A DNA stretch of 64,000 nucleotides, from assembly GCA_024704765.1 (NCBI GenBank), contig JAKMXF010000301.1:279807-343806 (forward strand). Reading direction: 5' to 3'. Positions 1 through 12,044 of the stretch are shown here, piece after piece. The number at the start of each line of letters is the position of its first letter. The stretch's first letter is position 1. The DNA is from Oopsacas minuta (Eukaryota > Porifera > Hexactinellida > Lyssacinosida > Leucopsacidae). The notes under the pieces are model-generated. The model had not been told where the DNA came from, did not search any database, and worked only from the letters and a program-made list of their open reading frames with translations. A program made the position numbers and the translations under genes.

Positions 1-878
1 TAGTACAAATTAAGCGGTCACCAATTAGATAATCTAGCCCAGATCCACTGCATTTGGTTGGGCTGGTGAAATTAAAAAGGAACACTACAGAAGGGGTGAA
101 TGGAAATGCTAGCAGAAGATTTCCTATTATTATTATTATTATTATTGGATATTAGTAATAAATTACCTCCTAATTATCCATTTTATCACTGTGCCACTAT
201 ACAATAATAGTATAGTGGCTCAGTACAAAATCGGTGACTGAGTTTATAGGTAGATATATAGACTAACCGAACAAATGTACTTGTACATAAATAAATACAC
301 AATTGATAATCATGGAAAACGGCGAATATTAGAATATGCATATAATAATATACATGGAAGAACTCTTTGAATATGCTAGAGAACATTTTCCAGACTTAAT
401 CGTTGAATAATGTTCTAATTAGATATGTTCGGGCCAGACACAGCTCGATAAATGATAATGAGCAAATGTCTAAGCAGCTGATTATTTATAGGGATAGAAT
501 AGAGTGATTAGAAAATATCAAATTAGAAAAATATTCATCGATTCAATTGCACATTGCATAGAGTTCAACAATGCTGATATGCATATTTGAATTTTACAGG
601 GCTGTATTCTCCCATTATGTCAATTTCATATAGTAAAGAGCTAAACATCGTTGACATACTTGACATACTTCGTTGTCACAACAGTGCCACAAGTGGAAGA
701 AGTGGCGCCAGAATAAAATACAATGAGAATTTTCATTGATAACCCTAAACTGAATGGAAATATTCATATAGTCTGAGATCAAGTCGATGGTTTCAGCATT
801 TTTAATCAGAAACGAATTGTTAAGCAGGCAATATAAAGATAATCACGAAAGAATATATATCCATTTAGATTTCCATAC
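1..878. other. No gene recognised (SF3B1-like intron)
   Basis: This stretch lies downstream of the donor site that ends SF3B1-like exon 5, so it is the start of the next intron. A short TTA/ATT trinucleotide run is present at 125-146. I see no coding exon, RNA gene or recognisable transposase. The following SF3B1 exon, which should begin with the continuation of the HEAT-repeat region, was not found here and probably lies beyond the left edge. Confidence 0.5.
125..146. repeat. ATT trinucleotide microsatellite
   Basis: About seven uninterrupted copies of a TTA/ATT unit. It is a simple repeat with no visible function. Confidence 0.85.
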
Positions 879-1202
879 CTTTACTAGAAGATGACGTTCT
901 TGATCTTCGAGAGCTGGACTCATTAATAGAGGCAAAATTTGATTAAATAAAGAAGATGCACCAAATTCCCTTGCTTTATCAGTAATTTGTCGGAGAGAAG
1001 ATTTCCTCATTGGTGGTGTACCATTCTTTATCTTCAATAATAGTCTCATAATTTTTAACTCCTTTTGTTCTTCAGGTGGTAAAACATCTTCATCAATATC
1101 TTCAAGGAGTTTCCCGAAATACTGAATATCTTCTTGCTTTAAAAATGGAAGATTACCCATTGGTTGATCAGTAAAATGCTTAGTCGTTGATCTCTCATCG
1201 AT
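879..1202 (-). CDS. SF3B1: SF3B1-like splicing factor, exon 5 (start of HEAT region)
   Basis: This exon encodes 108 residues that closely match the SF3B1 segment just before and into the HEAT-repeat superhelix of the U2 snRNP SF3b complex. Landmarks are NLPFL, DIQYF, the EEQKE block, [35 protein letters not shown] and [11 protein letters not shown]. On the minus strand it opens after a tttag acceptor and ends in AAG before a gtatgg donor, with phase 0 on both sides, so it joins exon 4 (17695) directly. The match to human SF3B1 is high but not complete, with visible substitutions such as DEDVLPP and the SS pair after REFGA. This is lower than I would expect for such a constrained protein, so a divergent paralogue is possible. 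Downstream exons are outside the window. Confidence 0.9.
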
Positions 1203-3141
1203 CTAAAGTATATACAGAATGTTATTCCGGATAATAGAAAAAGATGAGAAGGAGATATAATCTGTCGAATACCAAGGGCACTATGATTAATATATAATAT
1301 AGCAGAAATTATGCTATCATAACTATTCCAATTGATTAAACAATGGCATTTTGTACTAGTATACTTAGAGGATCCTTTACGTTCAGTTGCATCATCAATA
1401 TTTCCAATAATGGATATTTAAGTGAATATTGCCGATTGTTGTTAGCATGAACATCTACAAAATATTGATATGCAGTAGAGTCCTCGAATAACGGACACAT
1501 TGGAGAATGAACTTTTTACATTATAGTGAAGTGTCTGTTTCTCAGAGAGTGTTCTATATGTTAAAAATCCCGAATAAAATGATTAGAAGTTAAAATATAC
1601 TTTATATGCAGATAAGAATACTACTGCACACATGTACACATAGATATTTACGCAGCCTGTGGTAAGTTTGAATCTTGAAAGAATTTTCTAAACTTCAATA
1701 AATTGTGATTACATAAATTGCCTAGTACATGAATATCTTGTATATGGAATTCAAAGATACTAGCTACAAGATACGTTTTGTTCAAAATTGGACAAAATAT
1801 CAAATGGAAAGTATGTGGCGTTGTTGCTCTTAATACAAGTTTACACCGACAGTCACAATTCGTGCAAATCCGATCGGTAGATATACAGGAGAAATTGCAA
1901 ACTCTCTATTTATGGGGAACATGAGAAAGTGGGGCAATTTGATCCACATTCATTCATGACGATAGAAACTAACCTCTATAAGCGGGGAGTGAGTGAAGGG
2001 AATACTTTAAAGAAAATTATGTCGTTTGAATCAAAAAGTACATACATTGATTAACCTGCGACTATATCAATTACTGAATTAAAATATTACAGTATATAAT
2101 GGCACTTGCAATAGCTTTACTATAATCTCAAAGTTGAAATGTTAGATTTGTCGGATCAAAGAAATAAAAAATGATTTTCAAAACAACCAGTCATTCTCAT
2201 AGTTAAGATGAACATAACATTACTTCGAGTGTGAAAGCACGAGTATACTTATCGACATCGCTTGAAGTAGTTCAAGGCCGGAAATTTTATTTACCATCTC
2301 ATACTACGAGCGTTCAATAAGTCCTAGGCCCTTTACTACTAAAGCGAACACAATTTTTGATATAATTACTCTTTCGCACACATGTTTGTGGCAGACTGAT
2401 AACCAGTCAAAAATATTTTATTGTAATCTTCAGGAGAGATGGCTTTGGGGTCATCTAAACAGCGTTTGATAGGTCGATCCTGCTCTAAAAAGTTTGCTTG
2501 CGAGGAAGTTTTTAGTTTTGAGAACAACGATAAGTTGCATGGGACAATGTCAGTTGAGTAGCCTTGAAGTTCTAGTTTGTGGATATTCTAGCTCGTGTTT
2601 TGATATAAAATACACTACAGAAAGTTAGTGCTCTTTGAGAATCTAGTTTTTAGGTTACTATTTAAGATTTTACTATTGAAGACAAGAATCATTTTGTATT
2701 ACTAGTAGTTTGAAGACAATATATACCAAAAAGGTTTTCAGTATGGAAGGCAGCGGTTGGTAATTACACAGGTCAACAAAATTTAACTTTATTTTCTCAT
2801 CAAGTATTAGATTGACATTTTCTAAGCTAGTTTTTACGCTGAATTCAAATCTGCTTTCAGATTCTCTCCAGCACGTCCAGTTTTCTTTCCATCTACAAGT
2901 CAACGATTTTATGTATTTCCTAAATTTTTCCTGTTATTTTATGCTAGTGGCTGTCTTTTTGTCTTCTTACATGATAGCCATGAAATAAATCAACGTTTCG
3001 ATGTTTTAGATTAATGCCAAGATAATATCAGTTATTATCCTAGCTCTTACATATAATTATTCACATTCATGCATGTATCAACTACTCACAAACTAAGGGG
3101 AAATACATATCCATCTAGGAGTATAAAGGTAGCTAACTAAA
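1203..3141. other. Left part of SF3B1-like intron 4, dispersed repeat DNA
   Basis: No exon is visible. The stretch at 1622-1745 recurs in degenerate form at about 25904-26060, so it is an interspersed repeat. Near 1480 there is a pogo-like terminus (CAGTAGAGTCCTCGAATAAC). An unassigned minus-strand open frame at 2673-2903 has weak resemblance to hAT-type proteins, which I do not consider enough for a call. Confidence 0.4.
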
Positions 3142-4806
3142 TTAAAAGTGTTGAGAGTACGACTTCCTTTTATATATCTTGTTGGGATTATCTCTGAAGA
3201 GGCTCCAATAGTAATCGGACATCATGCCCTCATTCCAGAAACCTTGGTATCGGGTTTCCATCTCTTGTATGTCTTGGTGGAATCTCTCACCCTGTTCATC
3301 ACTTACAGCACCAAGGTTCTCAGGGAAAAAATCAAGGTGAGAGTGCAAGAAGTGAAGTTTTAGCGACATGCGAAAGCCCATCTTCTCGTATGCGTTAAGC
3401 AAGGTTCCACTCCTTCTCTCTGTAGTTGGACGACTTCTTGTTGCCCAAAAAGTTTTCACAAACCCATTTGAAAGAATTCCAAGCACTCTTTTCTAATTCG
3501 GATAATATTTTCTCGAAATCTGGATCCCTGAATACTTGTCTGATTTGTGGTCCTACAAATACTCCCTCTTTTAACTTTGCCTCGTTTAGTTTCGGAAATT
3601 TGCCTACCAAATGCAGAAATCCTGCTGAATTTGTTTTGCCCATTGTTTTACCGAATGTTTTCATTAATCCAAGTTTAATATGAAGTGGGGGTAAGAAAAA
3701 TTTGTTTGGATCTACCAATGGCGAATGCTGTAAATTGGTTTTCTCCACTTCATAGGTTCTCTTCGGCCAATCACAATTTTTATAATCTTCACCAGTTGCT
3801 CGGCTGTCTCATAGACATAGGAAACAACAATACTTTGTAAAACCTTGTTGTAAGCCCATCAATAGCCCGATTATCTTAAGATCACCGCAGATATTCCATA
3901 TATGTGTTCTATACTGTATTGCCTCCAAAACTTCCTGCAAATTGACGAAGGTTTCTTTGAGATAGACGGAGTGAGCAATTGGAACGCCAAGCTTTAGATT
4001 TCTGTTATGCACCAGAACAACTTTCAAACTGCGTTTTGACGAATCGATGAAAAGGCGCCAATCAGAGGAAGAATCTTCTTGTAATAGGTTTGCATAGAGT
4101 CCTTCGATATCATTACAATAGCACAGTGGACCATCAGTGGTGTAGTATTGAGCGAGATCGAAATTTCACTTGCGATAGTGGGATACCAGGACATCTTTGT
4201 CGAGTAGGTTTTTCTGTTTGAGCCTGGATGCAAGGAGTTCAGCTTTGTCTTTAGATAAGTCTAGATCCCTGACCAGGTCATTCAATTCTCCCTGTGTAAA
4301 TGTTTGTGGCTCTAGTAATTCATCTTCCGGGACATAATTAGCATCTGTAGAATCTGCATGAACATCTTCCACCATATCAGACCTGATTTTAATTTGCTGT
4401 GGTTTGGGAATTGGGATTGGTAATGAGATGTCGTGTGGAATTGGCCTGCGAGCAGAATCCAAGTCTGGGTAAACAAGAGCGTGCTTATTCTTGGCTGAGA
4501 ATCCTGTAATGTCGATAAGGCAAAAGTAACAATCATCAAGGTGATTTTTCTGTTCCCTCCAGACCATGGGTATTGCAAATGGCATTGAAACTTTCCTTTT
4601 GTTCAACCAATCACGTAGTCCACTTGAACAAGAAGTGCATATAACATGTGGTGCCCACGACTTGTCTTGGTCACCAAGTGGACATTCGAAGTCAATTTGT
4701 ATATGTTCTTTAATTGATTTGTGATTGGCCGTCTTTGTGATTTTACGCAAAAATGACCACAAACGTAACAAAAATTGTCGGGATGAGTTTTACAATTACG
4801 ATGCAT
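3142..4806 (-). pseudogene. Arthropod repetitive protein relic (unclassified transposon-like family)
   Basis: Minus-strand reading frames in sequence cover one protein. It starts at 4806 with a short cysteine-rich head (HRNC...FCYVCGHF), continues with CTSCSSGLRDWLN and MPFAIPMVWRE, then NDLVRDLDLSK, then WRLFIDSS and KVVLVHN, WNICGDLKIIGLL, LPPLHIKLGL, GVFVGPQIR, and ends with HFLHSHLDFFPENLG, SDEQGERFHQD and RYQGFWN. I recall this layout from multicopy hypothetical proteins in arthropod genomes. I do not know its biochemical role or its transposon superfamily. The copy is broken by several frame changes (near 4170, 4024, 3790 and 3400), so it is a pseudogene. It sits in intron 4 of the SF3B1-like gene, in the same orientation. 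Confidence 0.6.
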
Positions 4807-5229
4807 GTTTATAATTTGATTTACTTGATTTCAAATAAGTAAAGTCATTATATTCCAGATAATTGAATCAAAATAGGCATGCTCATATAGCAATTTAATA
4901 ACTAGGTAATACTAGACTATTGAAAAAATGGATATTGGATTTCAGAATAGCTAGACGTGCTAGAGAAATTCTGATTGCAGATTCGAGTTCAGCATTCAAA
5001 AGTATGCTAAGATAATTGTATGCGATCTCTGATGAGAAATCTTGTTGAGTTGTGTTATTGAACTATTTGTAAAGGGGTCTAGTCAGAGCAATTTGCTGAA
5101 GATCTTGAATATTCCTAGGAGAAGGATATTGGAGGAGTTAGGGATAGGCGGAGGAGTTGACATCTTACATCGATAACTACCTGGAGGATGAAGAAGCGAA
5201 TCTTGCATCACACTTTGAGAAATCCTAAG
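4807..5229. other. No gene recognised
   Basis: AT-rich intronic DNA between two transposon relics. It may contain the eroded 5' end of the Tc1-like copy that follows, but I see no clear terminal repeat. Confidence 0.35.
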
Positions 5230-5840
5230 AACTTAATGAGAGAATTCGCAGAATATTTCGTAGTTCAGTAAAAAAGATTGTCAAAAAGGACATACGCCTC
5301 TCTTCCTACAAATGAAAGTAGGTTCACCTCATTTCCAACCATGTAGAGCAAAAGCGATTTGCATGCAGTAAAGGACTTGTTCGGCGGTTTGCAGATAGCC
5401 TATAAATGTCAAAATGACAAGATCGGTTCATCATCATTATCTTCAATTCCAAATGAGCTCAATTATATAAAGAGGACTGAAAAACCGGCCTTCGTGATGG
5501 TTAGGGCTGGAATTTCAGTGCAAAGCCGAAGCCTGCTGGGATTTGTGACATCTGGGGTAAATCAACTCTTCAACATACAAAGAACTTATCTTAGAACCTG
5601 TTGTCATAGCCATAAGTGAAACAATTCTCATTATTCAGTCATTATTGTTTCAACAGGACGGTGCACCAGTCACACGTCAAATACCACTCAGACGTGGCTT
5701 CTAAATAACATCCCGTATATCATCCCTAAGAAGGAATTGCCAGACTCCAGCCTAGATCTCAATCCGTTGGAATTAGCTATCTGGGGAATCTTATAAACAA
5801 ATGCCTGTGCTAAATCTGACACATATACAGAGTGACTCAC
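5230..5840 (+). pseudogene. Tc1/mariner transposase relic
   Basis: Several frames together resemble a Tc1-type transposase. An HTH-side segment reads like VKKIVKKDIRL and HLISNHVEQKR (5250-5360). The catalytic core follows: AFVMVRAGISVQ (about 5495-5530), INSSTYKELILEPVV, then FQQDGAPV near 5650 and SLDLNPLELAIWGIL near 5750. Frame changes and stops make it non-functional. The segment before and around INSSTY recurs in the element at 39762-41058, so the two probably belong to one family. No terminal repeats were found here. Confidence 0.6.
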
Positions 5841-5949
5841 GAGATCTTTGAATGGTTACATAATCATTGTTACATTGCAATACAAGAGGTAAATATAAGC
5901 TGAATAAAACATTCTTCAAATAGATATATAATTTATGGACTAATATGTA

Positions 5950-6489
5950 TCAGAACTTAAAAGCCACCCTGTAGACTTTAAGTGAAATGTTTTGTGGCCT
6001 AGCATTATCATGCAGTAAATTTAGTCCTCTTGGTCTTGACTTGGGTCTTCGCTCCCAGTAGTGTTTGCGACTTTTGACAGGCAGTTTTTGGCATAAAATT
6101 CTCAAATAATGGTTGCGCTTTGGAGCGGTAATCTTGGCCTTGTGCATTGAAAAATGTTGAAAACAGATACTTCTGGTATCTGATGTCCGGCCTTGGATTT
6201 AATGGAGGCCGATCTCCTCTCAGTACCCATATAAAATTCTTACATCAGACAGTGGCTCGTCAAACTTAATTCATGATTTATCACCAGTAATTATCTCATA
6301 TAATCTTCTTGGATCTGCGTCAACATACTCAGCAAAGTTATTCTTTGCGAAAAGGGCATTAAATTTGGAAAACAACTTGACACCATAATCACAATATGTG
6401 ACTTCTCTCTTGGCCCATTTTGTAGCAGGTAAGAGACTGATTTTCTTAAGAGATTTTACTCGCAATATACTTTTAGGTATTATTATCAT
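5950..6489 (-). pseudogene. mariner transposase relic
   Basis: The minus strand carries an ITGDKS block (about 6275) and, after frame changes, LLHDNARPQNISL (about 5985-6025). These correspond to the first catalytic aspartate region (ITGDES in family members) and the second (HDNARPH) of mariner transposases. The reading is interrupted by stops. It lies directly beside an hAT relic. Confidence 0.55.
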
Positions 6490-6507
6490 GATCTAGTTAT
6501 CACCTAC

Positions 6508-8380
6508 CTAGTAATCATTGTCATTGGTGTCACGATTGGCACTGTAGATAAATGTCAATTTATGTGCTTTTTGTATGCTAAGCCGGTTTCTGACCTTGCA
6601 ATGAATGTATGCGTTTACACTAAACGCTCGTTCAATATCTGCAGAACTTGCTCGTATAGCTAATAACTTTCTGCTATCTTGATGAAATTTTCTGAGCCTT
6701 GGGAATGCCATCATGAAATTGGGTTTATAGTTTGCCTTACTGTTTTCAATTTTAACTTCTCTGGGACATGTATCTGTTTAGAATGATGGCCACGAATTCA
6801 AAGAATGAGTGGGGAAATTTTCTAGCCATTTCTTTCTGTTCATTGGTGGGAGTAAGTATTCCTTGGTAGTATTTCGGATGTAAAGTAATGCAATTTAGTC
6901 TTCAGATTTGATAAAGTTATGCCTTTTGGTTTCAATTTTGCTTTGACATGTTCTAAGTTTGGATCGTTTGGTATCCGAGCCAATTATACATCGCATCCGC
7001 AATAGAAGCTTTAGAGTTTTGTACTGCATCTAAAAAATGCTTTACTGGCTCTGGGACTTTCAGTAAATCTTTCACATTAGTAAATATTTCTAGGTCATTT
7101 AATTTACTGACGATTGCCTGCTCTATTTCATCAACATGGTCAGAAGAAACCGCAATCATTCCAGGACGGTTTTGCTTGTAGCTTTGGAGAGCATTGACAG
7201 TCTAGAACATCTGGTTACTGAAACAAGCTTGGGTCTAACTAAGGGGTTTATCTAGGTACTTGGTGGGCACCTAAAAGTGTCATTTCAGCACCCATGAAGG
7301 AAACAAAGTGCCGAATATCAGACTCAAATTAGTACAAGATCAATATGTTATCCCCAAAAATTGCCATTTATAGAAAGCCACTGCAAAAAGGTGCCGAATC
7401 AGAAATTCCTGTATAAAGCCCTGGTCTAACTACCTAGAATTTCCGATAGTCAATACGAAATCTTGCTATGATCTTTGAAAAACCAATTAATTTGAATGAT
7501 ATGATTTACAACTCCAGGTGGGGTTAGGTCCAAACTCAATAAATTAATCCGATGTGCATTGCAGCCTGAATATGAATTCCTCCTCTAACAATTTTCATCA
7601 GCTGCTTCATCCGTAGCATTTGCTTTCATTGTCTGTAACAATACTCGTTAATTCACCTCCTATATCTTGTTCAGCATTGTTAATGATCTTTAGACCCATA
7701 TCCTTCAGATATTCAGAAGAGGCTGTATCTCCCTTCTTGTCAATTGTTCATAGTGATAATCTTCACCCGTTGACAAACATTTTAAGCATGTACCAATAGT
7801 TGATGCCCGGGTAATATCACTGCAACTATCTAAAAGTAAACAAACCTCCTTACTTTTCAATTTTTGCACATGTCTTTCCTTAATGATCCGTATTGTTCAT
7901 CCAGTCAGCGATTGCGAGTAAGTTTTGAACTTGGTGGTGTATATGATGGTCTAATAAAAGCACCATATTTTTAAAGTAGTGATAATCACCAAAATTAAAT
8001 TGAATGTTACAAGTATAAAACGCATCGCGACTGCTTTATCAAAGGATTCTTTCTCCTTAGAATTTGTCATGCTTATTCGATCACTAGTCAGGTATGATTG
8101 CTCTGTTTCGATAAGATCACCCTCGCTCAGAATAGGTATACCGCTACAACTCGTCAATTTAAGGTTTGAAATGAATTCCAGTCTATCTCAGTAACTTGAT
8201 TTGAATAGATGTACATATGCTGATATGAGCTCGCAATCTGATATACTTATCACTCAATTCTACATTACAATGTATACATTTCTGCTTAGAAGGTATTGAT
8301 GACGGGCAGTATTGATCGTGGACAGGATCTAATTTTCGTCCACCAAAGTTATTGGACTTATCGCAATGATTCTTTGAATG
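6508..8380 (-). pseudogene. hAT transposase relic
   Basis: The minus strand carries fragments of an hAT transposase in order. A BED-like zinc finger (CIHC...LRAHISIC) lies near 8220-8300, middle fragments at 7590-8157 and 6953-7159 (EPVKHFLDAVQNS), and the C-terminal dimerisation motif near 6600-6690 (LLAIRASSADIERAFS, R-L/I-A-x-S-A-D-x-E-R-F/S in the family). Frames are broken throughout. No end repeats were located, so the element limits are approximate. Confidence 0.65.
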
Positions 8381-8460
8381 ACTTCAGTCTAATGAAAATA
8401 AAAAATGATAGTATGTAGTAAAACAATTCATACTAAATAAACGAAAGGAATATCTACAAT

Positions 8461-8528
8461 CATAGCATTATATATACTAAGGCAATGTCACTCTATCGAA
8501 ATTTGGACCATGGATTGTCATTAACATC
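8461..8528 (+). repeat. Left terminal inverted repeat of P-type element
   Basis: It begins CATAGCATTATATATACTAA and runs to GTCATTAACATC. The reverse complement of 13056-13124 matches over its whole length, apart from a few substitutions and one extra T. Confidence 0.85.
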
Positions 8529-8964
8529 AGACTACTTTACATCACAACTTTTGTATTTCTTAATATATCAAAGTGATTTCAACATTTATGTGTATCCAAC
8601 AACTGCTTACTCCTTAGAACATATTTTGGTATAATTTTGCCTGATTTATTAAACTTCAGTTTTGCACATGTTTGAATATCCAATTCAGTTGTATTGTCCG
8701 CGCGAATTGATCGCTTATAGTGCTCTAAGAATATGTACAATTCATTATGAGGATAGAGATCTTATGTAGCAACATGCAAACTATGTATTAGCATCAATAT
8801 TTGTGATTACTTTTGAGATTTTGTGTCTTAAACGTCTTAATATGAAAAATAATTTCCCCACCCATAAATTTTATATTCAATGTTGATAATATATAATAAT
8901 TATTGTAAATATTTTCGTTCTTCCAATTACTACATTATTTGTACTGCATCATCACATATTCAAC

Positions 8965-11900
8965 ATGACATGCCTAGTACCTGGTTGTAAGTCGAATTGT
9001 CACAGCCAAGGTGATTCATATGTGCCTACTTTTTCTTTTCCTACTGATGTTGAAACTCGTGAAAAGTGGTTTCGAGCGATTCCTCGACCGAAAGGAGACT
9101 ATGAGGAGAATAAACGATTTTTGGTAAGTTATTATAGAAATTTGTCTGTGATGTATAATTATTTCTATCTTTATAGGCCTGCATACACCATTTCCGTGAA
9201 GAAGATATCGAGAGGAATATTTAATATTATAACGGAGTTGAGATGGTCAAGATGCCCAGGAAAAAAGTTGCTCTTAAGAAATTTGCAGTTCCTAGTATCT
9301 TTCTAAATTGTCCAACTTATTTCACAATTGCAGTTGCTAAAACCCAAAGGCTATCTCTAGACGATAAAGGGGAGAAGAGGATGCAGGATGTATACAAGAA
9401 AAGTCGAGCAGAATTTCAACAGACCGAAGCTAAGTTAATGATTTCGAGTCTTTGTTGTATTATATCTAAGTTGCACATGATTGAACTCCCAAACGGTTGG
9501 CTTTTCCATCGCCCTGAATCTTCTAACATGCTATTTCTTAAGATTCAATTTTGTGACGAAGTTTCCACTACCGAACGATATATAATTGTAGATGAAAGTT
9601 TATTTTGTAAGTCTTTTTATAAAGAAAAGAACAAAATTCAGCTCTCGTCTTCCTCAATAAATGACATCAGGTTATTAAAAAACATTATACATGAAGTTGA
9701 TTTATTTGAAATATCTCCAAGTACTAATACAAATACCTCTGCGACATCTCTGATACAACATGTGGAGAATCCTATTCATAGTCTTGGCCAAGCTATTAAT
9801 ACATTAGAGCACACTGATTCCAAATTATATTTCGAATCGCTGAGGCTTCTTTACGAATATATCCTACATTTTTGCTCGATCAGTTGAAATATCTAATCAT
9901 TGATAAAACATGCTCGACGTTATAACATCATCACCCAGGTCTTGTGTTTAAAAATTCACGGCATTTCCCCAGCTTGTGACCGTCTCATTCAGGGCTCTAA
10001 TTACTCAACTTTTCCTCATGAGCGTAATTTGTTGAAAATAAAAATAGTATTGGTTTAGAGAGTGATTATACAAAAATTCTCAAGGAAGTTGCCACTACAT
10101 TCAATAATTTAGAACGCCATGTTATTCTTCAAATGGATGAGGTACATATCTGTGGTGAAGCATCATATAAGGGAAGGAGAGTAATTGGGTCGATTGACAA
10201 TCTTAATGATCCATATACAACAGATTTCTCCATGATGGTTTCTAGACTATCGGCCAAGTTTCCACCATTGATCGGTTGATTCCTTTGGGTTCTTCTTCTG
10301 CTGAATCATTGTATCCTATTGTAAGGTCTACTATCTGTGATATCGAAGCTTGCGGTCTATTTGTAGAAGCTGTTTGTACTGACAACTATCCACTGAACGT
10401 TCGTTTATACAAATTGTTTTCAACTAGTTCGAAACGGGAGCGAAAAGTACAACACCCCTACAGCCCACATAAAAATATAATTTTGCTTTTTGGTAGTGTT
10501 CATATCATTAAGTGCATCCGAAATAATTGGTTGAATCTCAAAAATATTGACAACACTTTCATTTTTCTGAAGTTTGACGGATGTCAAGTAAGTATTCAAA
10601 ACATCATTGACACAAAGAAAAGTTTTTACCTCTCCATCACTAGAGCCAACATTTCTACTGCCAATTTGACTTCTAGCTCTGTATATCCAGATATTTGTTA
10701 TGCTCGATTTCAAGATATACGAGACTTGTTTAGATCGGATAGATGTAATTTGTTAAAACAGGCACCAAAATTAACAGCGAAAGCTTGTTGGCTTTCAAGC
10801 TTAGAACGACAATATGTCAGTTTGCATTGAAAATTTTTCAAGAGACAAAATCTGCCGGCCAATTAGCGTGGAAAATCGAAAATGACACCAAACACATCAA
10901 TCAAACAGTAGATTTTCTTGATCTTATTAACCGGATATGGAAAATATTCAATGTGAACTGGGTTGGGAAAAATATACGTTTTAATGATGAATTTTCAGCC
11001 CCAATATACCCAGACGATTTTCAGGTGCCCTTTTTGAACAACGTGGTCTCCTGGTTGGATAGTTGGGTTAATCTACCTTTTTTGTCCGGAAAATTAACAC
11101 CACAAACCTTTACCAGCTTTAGACATACATGTGAGGCATTACCACTACTAGTCAAACAACTAACTGAAAATAGTGAGTACCAAAATCGTCTTACTGCGAG
11201 AATACAAAATGATGCTTTATAACACCATTTTGGATTATACAGACATATGTCAGGGTCTCACTATCAAATATCTTTTAACCAAGTTTTAGAAAGCGAACGA
11301 AGACTCCAACTTTCCAACTTTTCAATAGTTTTTGATATAAAATATGGTTTGGGAGAAAACGTTTCACTAAAAGAATACCTTAGGCAATTCGCAGACGATT
11401 GTGAGTTTATAAGTGACGAAAAGCAACTCGATATAGAACCTTATATGACTATATTGAATGATATCTCGCTCATTGAATTAGAAGTTTCTCAGATTGAATG
11501 CCTCATCTATATGGCAGGATATGCAGTCTTCTCTTACATAAAAAAGTCAAATACTTGTCAATATTGTTACGATATATTCACAACAGATAGACTCCTACGT
11601 TGGTTCTCTTAAATATCCTTCTTCTTGTGTAGTAAAGTCTGTTACTATCTTGTATAAAGCCTTTCTGATGATAGATAACTGTGATGTCCTCAGCAAGAAA
11701 TTCTATTCTACACAGTCCCTTAGTTTGTTGGTACTCATTTCTATGACAATCATTTCAGAGAAATAGACTGATGTTTGGAATGATTGTTGCTCCTGTGGCG
11801 TTTGGAATCGGGACATATTGAAGAAATTGTGTGTTACATGGTCAAATATAATCTTGTCGAAGAGAGTCCGCAATTACAATTTTATGATTTTAAATGGGAT

Positions 11901-12020
11901 AATACTAAGCTTAAAAATACAAATAATTTTTCTTTGTTCTTTTTAGATGATTTTACTGTTAGAAGTTTGTGTAGAAGACTGAAGCTATTGTATTGTTATT
12001 CGATTTGTTATGTTCAGCTG
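8965..12020 (+). pseudogene. THAP-domain P-element transposase (frameshifted)
   Basis: It starts with a THAP zinc finger: CLVPGC at the N-terminus, FPTDVETREKWFRAI, then CIHHF completing the C2CH pattern. The C..H pair is reached only if a 53-nt intron (9124-9176, gtaagt...atag) is removed. After a frame change near 9225 the typical AVPSIFLNCPTYF follows (about 9280-9330). The RNase-H-like core appears further on: LQMDEVHI (about 10130), a KNIILLFGSVHIIKCIRNNWLN block (10465-10540), then helical fragments to 11612 and a C-terminal tail to about 12020. At least five frame changes separate the pieces, so it is not intact. I identify the family from the THAP domain plus the conserved core. Cut-and-paste activity is the known role of the family, not something shown here. 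Confidence 0.8.
9124..9176 (+). other. Short intron inside the THAP domain
   Basis: GT (gtaagt) after codon NKRFL and an atag acceptor before GCC-TGC-ATA-CAC-CAT. Removing these 53 nt joins the two halves of the THAP C2CH finger in phase and brings CIHHFREED into frame. Reading through gives no zinc ligands. Confidence 0.75.
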
Positions 12021-12044
12021 GACGTTTATGATAGTATAATATAT

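Noticed and set aside
2673-2903. Possible hAT or FAM200-like fragment
   Set aside because: Resemblance is too weak to separate from chance.
3148-3683. Plus-strand open frames over the arthropod repeat protein
   Set aside because: They are antisense to the recognised protein and show no domain of their own.
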